Source: a bacterium (GTDB lineage: Bacteria; Babelota; Babeliae; Babelales; Vermiphilaceae). Taken from it: a stretch of 14,835 bases of DNA. The stretch spans positions 1-14,835 of the forward strand of contig DAOUPL010000016.1 of assembly GCA_030626185.1 (NCBI GenBank), written 5' to 3'. This document shows positions 7,745-14,489 of this stretch, piece after piece. The notes under the pieces were generated by a model. It was not told where the DNA came from, did no database searches, and saw nothing but the letters and a program-made list of their open reading frames with translations. Both the position numbers and the translations under genes were made by a program. How positions within the stretch are numbered: position 1 is the stretch's first letter; each line of letters begins with the position of its first letter.

Positions 7745-7780
7745 ATCAGAACTTTCCTTGACGCTTATCAGAGTAATTAG

Positions 7781-7808
7781 TAAAAAGAAATCGGCAGCAA
7801 GCTACCGA
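7781..7808 (-). terminator. Hairpin downstream of the transposase remnant (IS end or terminator)
   Basis: Read on the minus strand, TCGGTAGC and GCTGCCGA (7808-7791) form an 8-bp hairpin with one G-T pair and a 2-base loop, followed by a T-rich run (TTTCTTTTTA). It begins just after the transposase stop codon at 7812. IS200/IS605 elements carry subterminal hairpins near their ends, so this could be the right-end structure; it would also work as a terminator. Confidence 0.45.
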
Positions 7809-7811
7809 GCA

Positions 7812-8099
7812 TTAAAATACCCTCAATTGTTTGCTTCTCAATTCTTGTTCGTCCATTTTGTTTAACTGATTTTTAATATATTTACGAATAACTTCTTCAT
7901 TTGCATTACCAATAGTTTCTACAAAAAAACTTTTCGTCCATAGTTCCCCACCCCAAAAACATTTTTTCCTTAGCGCTGGATATAACTTGAAGAAATTTCG
8001 TGCAGATAAACTTTTTATAATTTGCATAATCCTTGATGCGCATAGTTTTGGCTCAGAGTATTTTGCTTGTCTTTTTTGCCATTCATGGTATCTTTTGCG
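7812..8099 (-). pseudogene. tnpA: IS200/IS605-type Y1 transposase, C-terminal remnant
   Basis: The open minus-strand frame (95 codons) matches the C-terminal two-thirds of TnpA Y1 transposases: RIMQIIKSLSARNFFKLYP, then KKCFWGGELWTKSFFVETIG, then NEEVIRKYIKNQ and a QLRVF tail. In this family the Tyr of the KYIxNQ helix is the nucleophile that joins to DNA, and it is present here. The N-terminal part with the HUH metal-binding histidines is gone: upstream the sequence diverges (RKRYHEWQKRQAKY) and hits a stop at 8100-8102. An ATG at 8027 could start a 71-residue product, but it would be inactive. It lies antisense to the space before the next gene and next to palindromic repeats. Family recognised with good confidence from motifs. 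Confidence 0.75.
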
Positions 8100-8136
8100 T
8101 TATAGAAAATTTTATTTTTTACTGGATTTAACGACC

Positions 8137-8955
8137 ATGAAAAACAACGTCCGTTCTTTATCTTTCTGTTTGTTAGTTTTTTTTGGATTGAATTATTCAA
8201 AGCAACTTATTGCTAATGACAGCGCTTCTTATCTTGAACCTAACATTACAACAGTAACTAACGTGATCCCCACTAACCCCGAACTATCTCTAGCAAATCA
8301 AATCGCCTTACTTTCTTTTGAATATAAATGGCAATTAATCACTTTGCTTGCTTGCTCTATTGCTTATTTTTTTTACAGAAAAGAGAATAAAAAAAGTAAA
8401 AAAATAAAAGATCTAAACAGAAATCACACACAAGCAATAGAACAAATAGAAACAGAAAAAAATGAAGCTATCGAAAAATTCGAAAATAACATTGAAATTT
8501 TACAAATTGGCGCAATTAAATTTTTCAATCTTCCTGAAGATACAATTTTAAGTGTAATTTTACATAAAATGCAATATGAACTGGACAAAATACTCGATAT
8601 TAATGAAACCATGGAAGAAAAAATTCCAGAATTACATGAAATAATAAATAAATTAACTCATACAATAGAAAATTTAGAAAACATTGTAAAAAACGTATGT
8701 GAAAAAGATAAATTAATAGAAATCATGACAAGTAATGATGAAATTAAAATGAAACTGTTAGCTGAAGGACCAAAAAAAATAATTGCTGAACTATGCTCTT
8801 ATTTCAACAGTTTTTATGATGATTTTGATACTGATAAAAATAAAAAACAATTATTGGTTACATCAAAAAACTTATCCGAAGAAAATAATACTTTTTTTAA
8901 CAATCATCACATTGAAAAAAGAGAAAATTATCTATTATTAGAAAATCAAGATTAA
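8137..8955 (+). CDS. AT-rich membrane-anchored coiled-coil protein of unknown function
   Basis: Encodes 272 residues of no family I recognise. I placed the start at ATG 8137 because it begins a signal-like segment (MKNNVRSLSFCLLVFFGLNY); the longer frame from 7987 only overlaps the transposase remnant. A second hydrophobic stretch (about 66-80, LITLLACSIAYFF) followed by RKENKKSKK reads as a transmembrane helix with a basic cytoplasmic side. The rest (about 85-272) is Glu/Lys/Asn/Ile-rich helix, probably a cytoplasmic coiled coil. A TTGCCA (8076-8081) and TATAGA (8101-8106), 19 bases apart, could be its promoter, partly within the dead transposon; the SD (TGGA) is weak. It is clearly richer in A+T than gspE (10 of 60 G+C at 8641-8700 against 23 of 60 at 11041-11100). 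Its 3' end overlaps cdsA by 18 bases, tail to tail. Confidence 0.7.
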   Translation: MKNNVRSLSFCLLVFFGLNYSKQLIANDSASYLEPNITTVTNVIPTNPELSLANQIALLSFEYKWQLITLLACSIAYFFYRKENKKSKKIKDLNRNHTQAIEQIETEKNEAIEKFENNIEILQIGAIKFFNLPEDTILSVILHKMQYELDKILDINETMEEKIPELHEIINKLTHTIENLENIVKNVCEKDKLIEIMTSNDEIKMKLLAEGPKKIIAELCSYFNSFYDDFDTDKNKKQLLVTSKNLSEENNTFFNNHHIEKRENYLLLENQD

Positions 8956-9564
8956 CCACACACTGAACAATAAACTATCTAAACGATCGAGCAATCCACC
9001 ATGCCCAGGCAAGATTGCTCCACTATCTTTTATCCCTGCACTGCGTTTTAAATAAGATTCAAACAAATCGCCCGCAAATGCTAACACACTTATGGCGAGC
9101 GCAAAAAAAATAACTTTAAAGTTAAAAAGTTGGCCTACAAATTGCGTGTAAAAAAATAATGCTGTAACCACAAAAACAAAACCACCAAAACACCCTTGCC
9201 ATGTTTTTTGTGGCGAAATAGTTGGTGCAATTATGTGACGCCCAAACAATTTGCCCACAATGTACGCACCGGTATCGAAACTTGCGTTTAACACAATCAA
9301 CAATAACAATTGTGATCGCAATGCATCATCGTACCAGGCATACCCAATCATCACGCATGGCGCTAATGGGTACAATGGCGTCAACCAGCATAACCAATTG
9401 ATTGATGATTTTCTGCACAACGGCAACCACTCATAAAACAATAAATAGATTGTTGCGCATGCAAAAATTGCACAAAAAAATAATGGTGAAAAAAACATGT
9501 AAGAAGAATACAAAAAAAGAAATAACAACAGCGCAGTCAAAAAACGCTTAATAACCGGCTTCAT
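8938..9564 (-). CDS. cdsA: Phosphatidate cytidylyltransferase
   Basis: Makes CDP-diacylglycerol from phosphatidate and CTP in the inner membrane, the precursor for phosphatidylglycerol, phosphatidylethanolamine and cardiolipin. The protein (208 residues) is a chain of hydrophobic helices and contains the full CDS family signature near the C-terminus: SYLKR (170-174), GIKD (177-180), PGHGGLLDRLDS (186-197). Earlier family motifs DTGAYIVGKLFGRH (97-110) and SPQKTWQG (117-124) are also present. It is shorter than the usual ~270 residues, the lack being at the N-terminus. I chose ATG 9564 (MKPVIKRFLTALLLF), the common start style of the family, overlapping yraN by 17 bases; ATG 9579 or 9600 is possible. 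Last gene of the operon with the bamD-like gene and yraN, and probably translationally coupled. Confidence 0.92.
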   Translation of the reverse strand: MKPVIKRFLTALLLFLFLYSSYMFFSPLFFCAIFACATIYLLFYEWLPLCRKSSINWLCWLTPLYPLAPCVMIGYAWYDDALRSQLLLLIVLNASFDTGAYIVGKLFGRHIIAPTISPQKTWQGCFGGFVFVVTALFFYTQFVGQLFNFKVIFFALAISVLAFAGDLFESYLKRSAGIKDSGAILPGHGGLLDRLDSLLFSVWLILIF

Positions 9565-9916
9565 TAGGCGTAAACGCATTTGAAATATACTCAATATCAC
9601 ATTGATTATTTATCGCATAAACAATGGCAACATCAAACTGGAACGTGTACTCCGTATGGTTTTGTTGCATAAAACGTCGTGCTGCTGTGTAAATTTTTTG
9701 TTGTTTGCGATGGTTTATCACTTGTGTTGCATCTAACGATCGTGACTTACGTGTTTTAACTTCTACAAAAACAACGATGTCATCTTTGCGTGCAATGATG
9801 TCAATCTCTCCACCACGACAACGAAAATTACGTTCAACAATTGCAAAATGTTGTTGTTCTAAATGATGAACAACTGCATTTTCACCAAGTATGCCAATCT
9901 GTTGATTATGATTCAT
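9548..9916 (-). CDS. yraN: YraN/UPF0102 family nuclease-like protein
   Basis: A 122-residue protein of normal family length. It shows the UPF0102 pattern: GxxGENAVVHHL at the start (residues 8-19), then NFRCRGGEIDIIARK (30-44) and VVFVEVKTRKS (48-58). These correspond to the Asp39 and Glu52-x-Lys54 core of the PD-(D/E)xK (Holliday-junction-resolvase-like) fold. The family is nearly universal in bacteria; its cellular role is not settled, with links to recombination or DNA uptake proposed. It starts 2 bases after the bamD-like gene's stop and overlaps cdsA, so it is the middle gene of a tight operon. Confidence 0.9.
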   Translation of the reverse strand: MNHNQQIGILGENAVVHHLEQQHFAIVERNFRCRGGEIDIIARKDDIVVFVEVKTRKSRSLDATQVINHRKQQKIYTAARRFMQQNHTEYTFQFDVAIVYAINNQCDIEYISNAFTPNEAGY

Positions 9917-9918
9917 AA

Positions 9919-10671
9919 TTAAAACCTGGTTACCATATCAACTTTTTCTGTCATGTTTGCTGTGTTATGCGCAAAGCACAATTCTGTTGTGCCATCTTTT
10001 TCAAACGTTGCAATGTGCTGTGTAAGTTGCAAAAACTTTTCACCCCATTTTTCTTGCATGTGCGCAATACGCATTTTAACAGCTTTTTCTTGTCCTTTGT
10101 CACGATAGAATTTACAAATTCGTAGTTCGCTTTCAACAAGTTTTTCGTAACACATAGTTTGTACGCGACGCACAACGTCGTGATATTTAAAGAATGTTGG
10201 CCGTTGTAAAAACTCAGCACACAAGACAAGCGTTGCTTCTGTTTGTGTTTGATCGCGATCTGTCGCTAATGTGCACTTCCATGCAGAAATTACTTCGCGA
10301 TAAGCTGAATACGCAACTTTATCATGCCCTGCATACAAGTCTTTAATTTTACCGTACGCGCGTTCTGCTTTTTTGAAATCACCATATTCAAAATAACAAC
10401 CTGCTAAATCTGAAAGATATTCTACGCGCTGTTCTTGATCTTTTGAGATTTTCAATAATCGTTGCAAATACTTTATTGCAAGATTATAATCTTTGTTTTC
10501 AATTAATTCATCTTTACGCTCAACGAGTTCTGCTTCATTCTTTTTTTCAAAAGCAACAAATGTTTTGTTTGCGTTTTTTATCTGTTTTTCTTTTGTGATA
10601 CGAAATTTTGCATCAACAAGTGAGATGATCAAAAAACAAACAATTAAAAAAATACGTGATACGTTATTCAT
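9919..10671 (-). CDS. BamD/YfiO-like outer-membrane assembly factor, apparently without a lipobox
   Basis: A 250-residue exported protein. An N-terminal signal segment (MNNVSRIFLIVCFLIISLVDA) precedes tetratricopeptide-like helices: NKDYNLAIKYLQRLL, YLSDLAGCYFEYGDFKKAERAYGKI, then a segment with RDQTQTEATLVLCAEFLQR, LVESELRICKFYRDKGQEKAVKMRI. The RDQT-TE-A-FL-R, then ES/HELxVxxFYxxKG pattern is that of BamD, the essential helper of BamA in folding outer-membrane barrels. BamD is normally a lipoprotein, but here no [LVI]-[AST]-[GA]-Cys site exists; the only early Cys (12) follows Val and is inside the hydrophobic core. The product may be a soluble periplasmic form. First gene of the operon with yraN and cdsA, divergent from gspE. 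Sure of TPR and export, fairly sure of BamD family. Confidence 0.72.
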   Translation of the reverse strand: MNNVSRIFLIVCFLIISLVDAKFRITKEKQIKNANKTFVAFEKKNEAELVERKDELIENKDYNLAIKYLQRLLKISKDQEQRVEYLSDLAGCYFEYGDFKKAERAYGKIKDLYAGHDKVAYSAYREVISAWKCTLATDRDQTQTEATLVLCAEFLQRPTFFKYHDVVRRVQTMCYEKLVESELRICKFYRDKGQEKAVKMRIAHMQEKWGEKFLQLTQHIATFEKDGTTELCFAHNTANMTEKVDMVTRF

Positions 10672-10725
10672 AGCGCTAAATAAAAAAAACTAAAATAATT
10701 CTATAATATCCTTATTAATTAATAG

Positions 10726-10731
10726 TATACT
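10726..10731 (+). promoter_or_regulatory. Candidate -10 (TATACT) for the gspE-pseudopilin unit
   Basis: TATACT lies 36 bases before the gspE ATG in the 90-base divergent space shared with the bamD-like gene. No convincing -35 is present. Start at about 10738 would give a short leader containing AAGGA (10749-10753). A TATAAT at 10702-10707 is an alternative. Confidence 0.3.
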
Positions 10732-10761
10732 GGTATTTCATAGATGACAAGGATTATAAAA

Positions 10762-12471
10762 ATGGCACAAAAAACACTTCATGAATTGTTACTTTCATCA
10801 AACATTGCAACGCAAGAACAACTTGACGAATGTATACAAACAAGTAAAAAGACCGGTAAAACACTTGAAATGTGTTTAGTCGAACAAAAACTGACCACAC
10901 CGCAAGATATTGCAAAATTGTATGCAAATTACGCTTCAATGCAATATATCGAGACTATTTCTGATGAAATGGCAGATCCAACATTGCTCTCACAAATACC
11001 ACTTAAATTTTTACGAGCAAATATAGTTATTCCAGTAGCGCACGATGGTGTTAAGTTTGTCGTTACTGCTAACCCAACAAACTTTCAAATCCTTGATGAA
11101 GTAAACTTATTACTCGGTGGCGATCTGCGTTATGCAATTGCACCGTATAACATAATTATTGATTCGATCAATCGTTATTACCCACTAGAAAGTGGTAAAG
11201 AGATGATCGAAAGTTTAGAAAAAGAAGATGATATCGACAAATCAATTGAACTCGCAGAAATAGAAGATACTGATATTTTATCGATGGCCAGTGAAGCGCC
11301 AATTATTAAATTGGTAAACAGTATTTTGTACCAAGCAGTAAAGCGTGAGGCATCTGATATCCACATCGAACCATTTGAAAAAGAAGTTCGTGTACGTTTT
11401 CGTATCGATGGTATCATGTACGACATTATGCATCCACCAAAACGATTGCAAGGTGCGCTTTCATCACGTCTAAAAATTATGGCCAACTTAAACATCGCAG
11501 AAAAGCGTGTTCCACAAGATGGACGAATTCAAATAAAAGTTGCAGGGAAATTATTCGATATTCGTGTATCAATCCTTCCAGTTGCGCATGGCGAACGCAT
11601 AGTGATGCGTTTACTCGATAAATCAAAAACATTTGGCGAACTTAAAGACATGGGCTTTAGCGAACGTGATCTTAAAGTAATTATCGATAACATCGATCGC
11701 CCGAACGGCATTATTTACGTGACTGGGCCAACTGGTTCTGGTAAATCTACCACGCTTTATTCTATTTTAGGACGTCTTAACAAACCTGATTCAAATATTA
11801 TCACGGTAGAAGATCCGGTTGAATATCAAATGGCAGGTATTGGACAAGTGCAAGTAAAAGAAAAAGTTGGCATGACGTTTGCCGCAGCGTTACGTTCTAT
11901 TTTGCGACAAGATCCCGACATTGTTATGATCGGGGAAACACGTGATCAAGAAACAGCGCAAATTGCAATTCAAGCAGCGTTAACTGGTCATCTTGTGCTC
12001 AGCACATTACACACAAACAGTGCGCCAGCATCTATCACCCGTTTGATCGACATGGGCATTGAACCATTTTTAATCGCATCATCAGTTATCATGGTGCTTG
12101 CACAACGCCTTGTTCGTCGCTTGTGCAATGATTGCAAAGAACAATACCAACCAGAACAAGAAATGCTTGATAAACTCGGCATCACCGCAGAACAAAAAAC
12201 ATCAATGACCTTTTACAAAGCAGTTGGTTGTTCTGAATGCCTTGAAACCGGTTATCGTGGCCGACTGGCAATCTTTGAAGTTATGCAAATGACTGCCGGT
12301 GTAGCAAAACTGACTATCGCGCGAGCTGACACAGCAATTGTAAGAACACAAGCAATCAAAGATGGCATGACACAACTTGTTATTGATGGCGCACGAAAAA
12401 TTGGCCAAGGTCTCACCAGCATCGAAGAAGTATTAGCAGTAGCGACAATGGAATACAGTGTGGAAGAATAA
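10762..12471 (+). CDS. gspE: Type II secretion/type IV pilus assembly ATPase (GspE/PilB)
   Basis: A 569-residue hexameric ATPase that powers pseudopilus or pilus assembly at the inner membrane's cytoplasmic face. ATG 10762 is chosen because AAGGA (10749-10753) lies 8 bases upstream. The N-terminal MshEN/T2SSE_N domain covers about residues 1-140. The ATPase part starts at APIIKLVNSIL (179-189) and has Walker A GPTGSGKST (322-330), Asp box VEDPVEY (349-355), Walker B PDIVMIGE (385-392) and His box TGHLVLSTLHTN (408-419). A tetracysteine zinc site, CNDC (455-458) and CSEC (490-493), is intact. All key residues are present, so it should be active. GspE, PilB and MshE cannot be told apart by sequence alone. 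It overlaps the next gene, a pseudopilin, by 14 bases, which supports a joint machine, possibly for secretion or DNA uptake. Confidence 0.93.
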   Translation: MAQKTLHELLLSSNIATQEQLDECIQTSKKTGKTLEMCLVEQKLTTPQDIAKLYANYASMQYIETISDEMADPTLLSQIPLKFLRANIVIPVAHDGVKFVVTANPTNFQILDEVNLLLGGDLRYAIAPYNIIIDSINRYYPLESGKEMIESLEKEDDIDKSIELAEIEDTDILSMASEAPIIKLVNSILYQAVKREASDIHIEPFEKEVRVRFRIDGIMYDIMHPPKRLQGALSSRLKIMANLNIAEKRVPQDGRIQIKVAGKLFDIRVSILPVAHGERIVMRLLDKSKTFGELKDMGFSERDLKVIIDNIDRPNGIIYVTGPTGSGKSTTLYSILGRLNKPDSNIITVEDPVEYQMAGIGQVQVKEKVGMTFAAALRSILRQDPDIVMIGETRDQETAQIAIQAALTGHLVLSTLHTNSAPASITRLIDMGIEPFLIASSVIMVLAQRLVRRLCNDCKEQYQPEQEMLDKLGITAEQKTSMTFYKAVGCSECLETGYRGRLAIFEVMQMTAGVAKLTIARADTAIVRTQAIKDGMTQLVIDGARKIGQGLTSIEEVLAVATMEYSVEE

Positions 12472-12967
12472 TTATCACGGTTATTCATTACTCGAAATTT
12501 GTATTGTTTTGTTGTTAATTGCATTGGTCACCACGTTTGGTGTAAGCAGCGTACGTTTTTTAAACAATTTTAGTGTTAATGCAGCACTGCATACCATTCG
12601 TGCAACCTGCAAACAATTACAACAACGTGCACAAAGCACACAAGCAACACAGACGTTGACAGTTGATCAAAAAAATAATTGTTTACGTCATGATCATGGC
12701 ACAATAAAACTGAACAACACGATACAAATAAACACGCTTAACGACGTATTAGGCCCACCGGGATCACCACGCAACAAAATAACTAACGCAGTCACGTTTA
12801 AACATAACGTTATAACATTTTACAAAAATGGTTCAATTAGTGGCGGGACTATTTACTTAACTGATAATGGCAATAGTTATCAATACGCATTGAGCAACAG
12901 CATCGGCAGTGTACCAACTTTACAACTTTATCGTTGGCATGATGATGCGTGGCACACCATCACGTAG
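12458..12967 (+). CDS. Prepilin-type pseudopilin (GspH/FimT-like)
   Basis: A 169-residue protein with a type III prepilin signal: short basic leader MWKNNYHG, then YSLLEICIVLLLIALVTTFGV. Gly8 is the expected -1 residue for prepilin peptidase and Glu13 is the conserved +5 Glu; the mature +1 residue is Tyr instead of the usual Phe. The C-terminal segment (SGGTIYLTDN...YALSNSIGSV, about 128-152) resembles the GspH/FimT beta domain (SxGxIxL...VS.xGRV). It starts at GTG 12458 inside the 3' end of gspE, so translation is probably coupled. Minor pseudopilins sit at the tip of the pseudopilus and are assembled by the neighbouring ATPase. Convergent with the next gene, with a 1-base gap. Confidence 0.82.
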   Translation: MWKNNYHGYSLLEICIVLLLIALVTTFGVSSVRFLNNFSVNAALHTIRATCKQLQQRAQSTQATQTLTVDQKNNCLRHDHGTIKLNNTIQINTLNDVLGPPGSPRNKITNAVTFKHNVITFYKNGSISGGTIYLTDNGNSYQYALSNSIGSVPTLQLYRWHDDAWHTIT

Positions 12968-12968
12968 A

Positions 12969-13517
12969 TTAACGTGACATAGTAATTAACTTTTGTCGTA
13001 ACTGTTCGTCTAAGACTCTACAATTTACCAAAATATAATAAATCATCGATTTTGAAATACTTTTATCAACTTCTGAACACCATGATTTTGTATCCTTATC
13101 CCAAATTTTATATCCATCTTTTTGTTTTTTTAGCTCAAATCTATCTAAATTACTCAAATTTTCAATCTTTTTATCCTGCCAATTCCACAACAAATCAAGA
13201 TCAACAAAATATATATCACTGTCAATCAAAAAAAACTTACTTTTTTCACCTACCTTCCGCCCTAGTTTGCGAGATGTCACACGTTCAATGTTACACACCC
13301 AAGGTTCATCGTTATGAAAACCTAAGAAACGCGTTGGGCTTAAAGGTACAATTTTTTTGCGTAAATAAAACTGTATTAATCGACGATCTGATGGCCTATG
13401 ATTATTTGATGACCTATATTTATCTGATGATCTATAGTAATTATCACCCAGTGAACAAAAAACATTTTGTACCAAAAATACAAAAATAATAACGTTAATT
13501 TTTAAGATTTTCTTCAT
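12969..13517 (-). CDS. Small exported protein with tandem hexapeptide repeats, unknown function
   Basis: A 182-residue protein I do not recognise. The start is firm: AGAAGGTGA (13529-13521) lies 3 bases before ATG 13517, a strong SD. A signal peptide (MKKILKINVIIFVFLVQNVF) is followed by three 6-residue units, YYRSSD, KYRSSN, NHRPSD (residues 27-44), coded by three 18-bp tandem repeats. The rest is basic with several Trp and Tyr residues (WVCNIERV; FFLIDSDIYFVDLDLLWNWQ) and looks like a small folded beta-rich domain, residues about 55-160. It is A+T-rich and lies between the pseudopilin and phospholipase D genes, divergent from the latter. Exported and probably periplasmic or secreted; role unknown. 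Confidence 0.75.
   Translation of the reverse strand: MKKILKINVIIFVFLVQNVFCSLGDNYYRSSDKYRSSNNHRPSDRRLIQFYLRKKIVPLSPTRFLGFHNDEPWVCNIERVTSRKLGRKVGEKSKFFLIDSDIYFVDLDLLWNWQDKKIENLSNLDRFELKKQKDGYKIWDKDTKSWCSEVDKSISKSMIYYILVNCRVLDEQLRQKLITMSR
13388..13441 (-). repeat. Three 18-bp tandem repeats in the exported protein gene
   Basis: Units at 13388-13405, 13406-13423 and 13424-13441 share the plus-strand core YTGATGRYCTAT. Each adds six residues, [YKN][YH]R[SP]S[DN], in frame. A likely site of replication slippage. Confidence 0.75.
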
Positions 13518-13533
13518 TAATCACCTTCTAAAA

Positions 13534-13543
13534 GTTGTACAAC
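13534..13543. promoter_or_regulatory. Perfect 10-bp palindrome in the divergent intergenic region
   Basis: GTTGTACAAC is a perfect dyad 17 bases upstream of the small exported gene and 70 bases upstream of the phospholipase gene. It could be an operator acting on both divergent genes. No convincing -35/-10 pair is visible around it, so this is a suggestion only. Confidence 0.25.
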
Positions 13544-13612
13544 CCCACTCTTTTTTGTTAGAAATAATACACCTCAGTTGTTGAGAGATAAAAAAAGCCA
13601 AGAGAAGTAGTA

Positions 13613-14461
13613 ATGAAAAGAAATTTACCTCTTTACCTCATCGCATGCTGGATTATAACACACATAAACATAACACACACCTATTTGTTACCGCCACTAT
13701 TTGCCGATGAAGACAAAAAACCGGTACAACCACGTTGGGGATCATTAAAAGATTTTTTCTCGCCAAAAAAACCTGCTAAAAATGAAACTGTTGTACTTAA
13801 CGAAACTCCCGATTTTGGAAAAAAACATTTTATTATTGGGTACGGTCCGTACGTTGAAGGCGATAAAAGCGATAAAAAGCCAAAAAAGGCTACAACTAAA
13901 ACAGACATTATTCCCCAGTGCGAAGATGGCAGAATTTGTTCTGCATTTTTTTCCCCTGACGACAAAATACGCAAAAAACTTATTGCACTTTTTGAGCGTG
14001 AACGTAAACAAATCCGCATTGCAGTATTTCATTTTACCGATAAAATAATTGCAGAAGCACTCAAAGATGCTGCAAAACGTGGTGTTGAGGTTACCGTCAT
14101 TGTAGATCCTGGCTGTAAGCGTGATCGCTTTAATAAATTAAATATGCTTGCTGAAGAAAAGCGCATCAATGTGCTTGTGTATGACCCACAAGCGCATAAA
14201 AACTTTTTTGTTAGTCTTATGCATCACAAATTTATTCTTCTTGATAGCAATGTTTATAACAAATCATTAATTATTACTGGATCATTTAATTTAACTAAAG
14301 CAGCACACGTGCGAAACAAAGAAAACATTGTCATTCTTGATGACCGAACAATAAAAAAACAATTTTCTGAACAATTTGAACAAATAAAAAAACAATCCAA
14401 TCTGTATACACCAACTAACGTTGTGCAACTAACACTGGACTCACAAAAAGAACAAACTTAA
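13613..14461 (+). CDS. Secreted phospholipase D-like protein with a single HKD motif
   Basis: A 282-residue protein. It begins with a signal peptide (MKRNLPLYLIACWIITHINI...), then a Lys/Pro-rich linker (about 30-95). The C-terminal domain (about 105-265) is PLDc_2-like: AFFSPDDKIRKKLIALFERE, IRIAVFHFTDKIIAEALKDAAKRGVEVTVIVD, then the HKD motif at His204, Lys206 and Asp211 (HHKFILLD), followed by IITGSFNLTKAA. One HKD per chain means it should act as a dimer, as in the bacterial endonuclease Nuc and the mitochondrial cardiolipin hydrolase PLD6. Substrate (phospholipid or nucleic acid) cannot be told from sequence. Export suggests action on host membranes or periplasmic nucleic acid. A weak SD (AGAGAAG, 13601-13607) precedes ATG 13613. 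Confidence 0.88.
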   Translation: MKRNLPLYLIACWIITHINITHTYLLPPLFADEDKKPVQPRWGSLKDFFSPKKPAKNETVVLNETPDFGKKHFIIGYGPYVEGDKSDKKPKKATTKTDIIPQCEDGRICSAFFSPDDKIRKKLIALFERERKQIRIAVFHFTDKIIAEALKDAAKRGVEVTVIVDPGCKRDRFNKLNMLAEEKRINVLVYDPQAHKNFFVSLMHHKFILLDSNVYNKSLIITGSFNLTKAAHVRNKENIVILDDRTIKKQFSEQFEQIKKQSNLYTPTNVVQLTLDSQKEQT

Positions 14462-14489
14462 ATAAACTTTGGAAAGTAAGGAATCTAAA

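Larger units (their letters stand above)
7514..7790. other. Repeat-bearing intergenic stretch without an intact gene
   Basis: The stretch after rlmB holds a perfect TATAAT (7585-7590), then AAGG (7596-7599) and ATG 7607 opening only a 16-residue ORF that runs straight into repeat sequence. Two imperfect palindromes follow (7614-7640 and 7718-7744). Two nested inverted repeats also occur: CTTGACC/GGTCAAG (7653-7659/7703-7709) and GCGTCAA/TTGACGC (7694-7700/7758-7764). I see no RNA gene or conserved coding sequence. It looks like a landing zone or remnant of mobile repeats. Confidence 0.55.

Noticed and set aside
7653..7764. Nested inverted repeats as a small RNA or riboswitch
   Set aside because: Stems are only 7 bp with long loops and match no known RNA class; better explained as repeat debris.
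7987..8136. Upstream extension of the 8137-8955 frame
   Set aside because: It is antisense to the transposase remnant and has no SD; the signal-like start at 8137 is preferred.
12960..12977. TCACGT/ACGTGA inverted repeat between convergent genes as a bidirectional terminator
   Set aside because: Only 6 bp, overlapping both stop codons, and without T runs on either side.
13388..13441. Short regular repeats as a CRISPR array
   Set aside because: The units are 18 bp, contiguous without spacers, and in frame inside a gene.
13052..13489. Plus-strand Tyr-rich frame of 145 residues
   Set aside because: The opposite strand has a strong SD and a signal peptide; this frame has neither and its Tyr/Leu-Met repeats are the antisense of the hexapeptide repeats.
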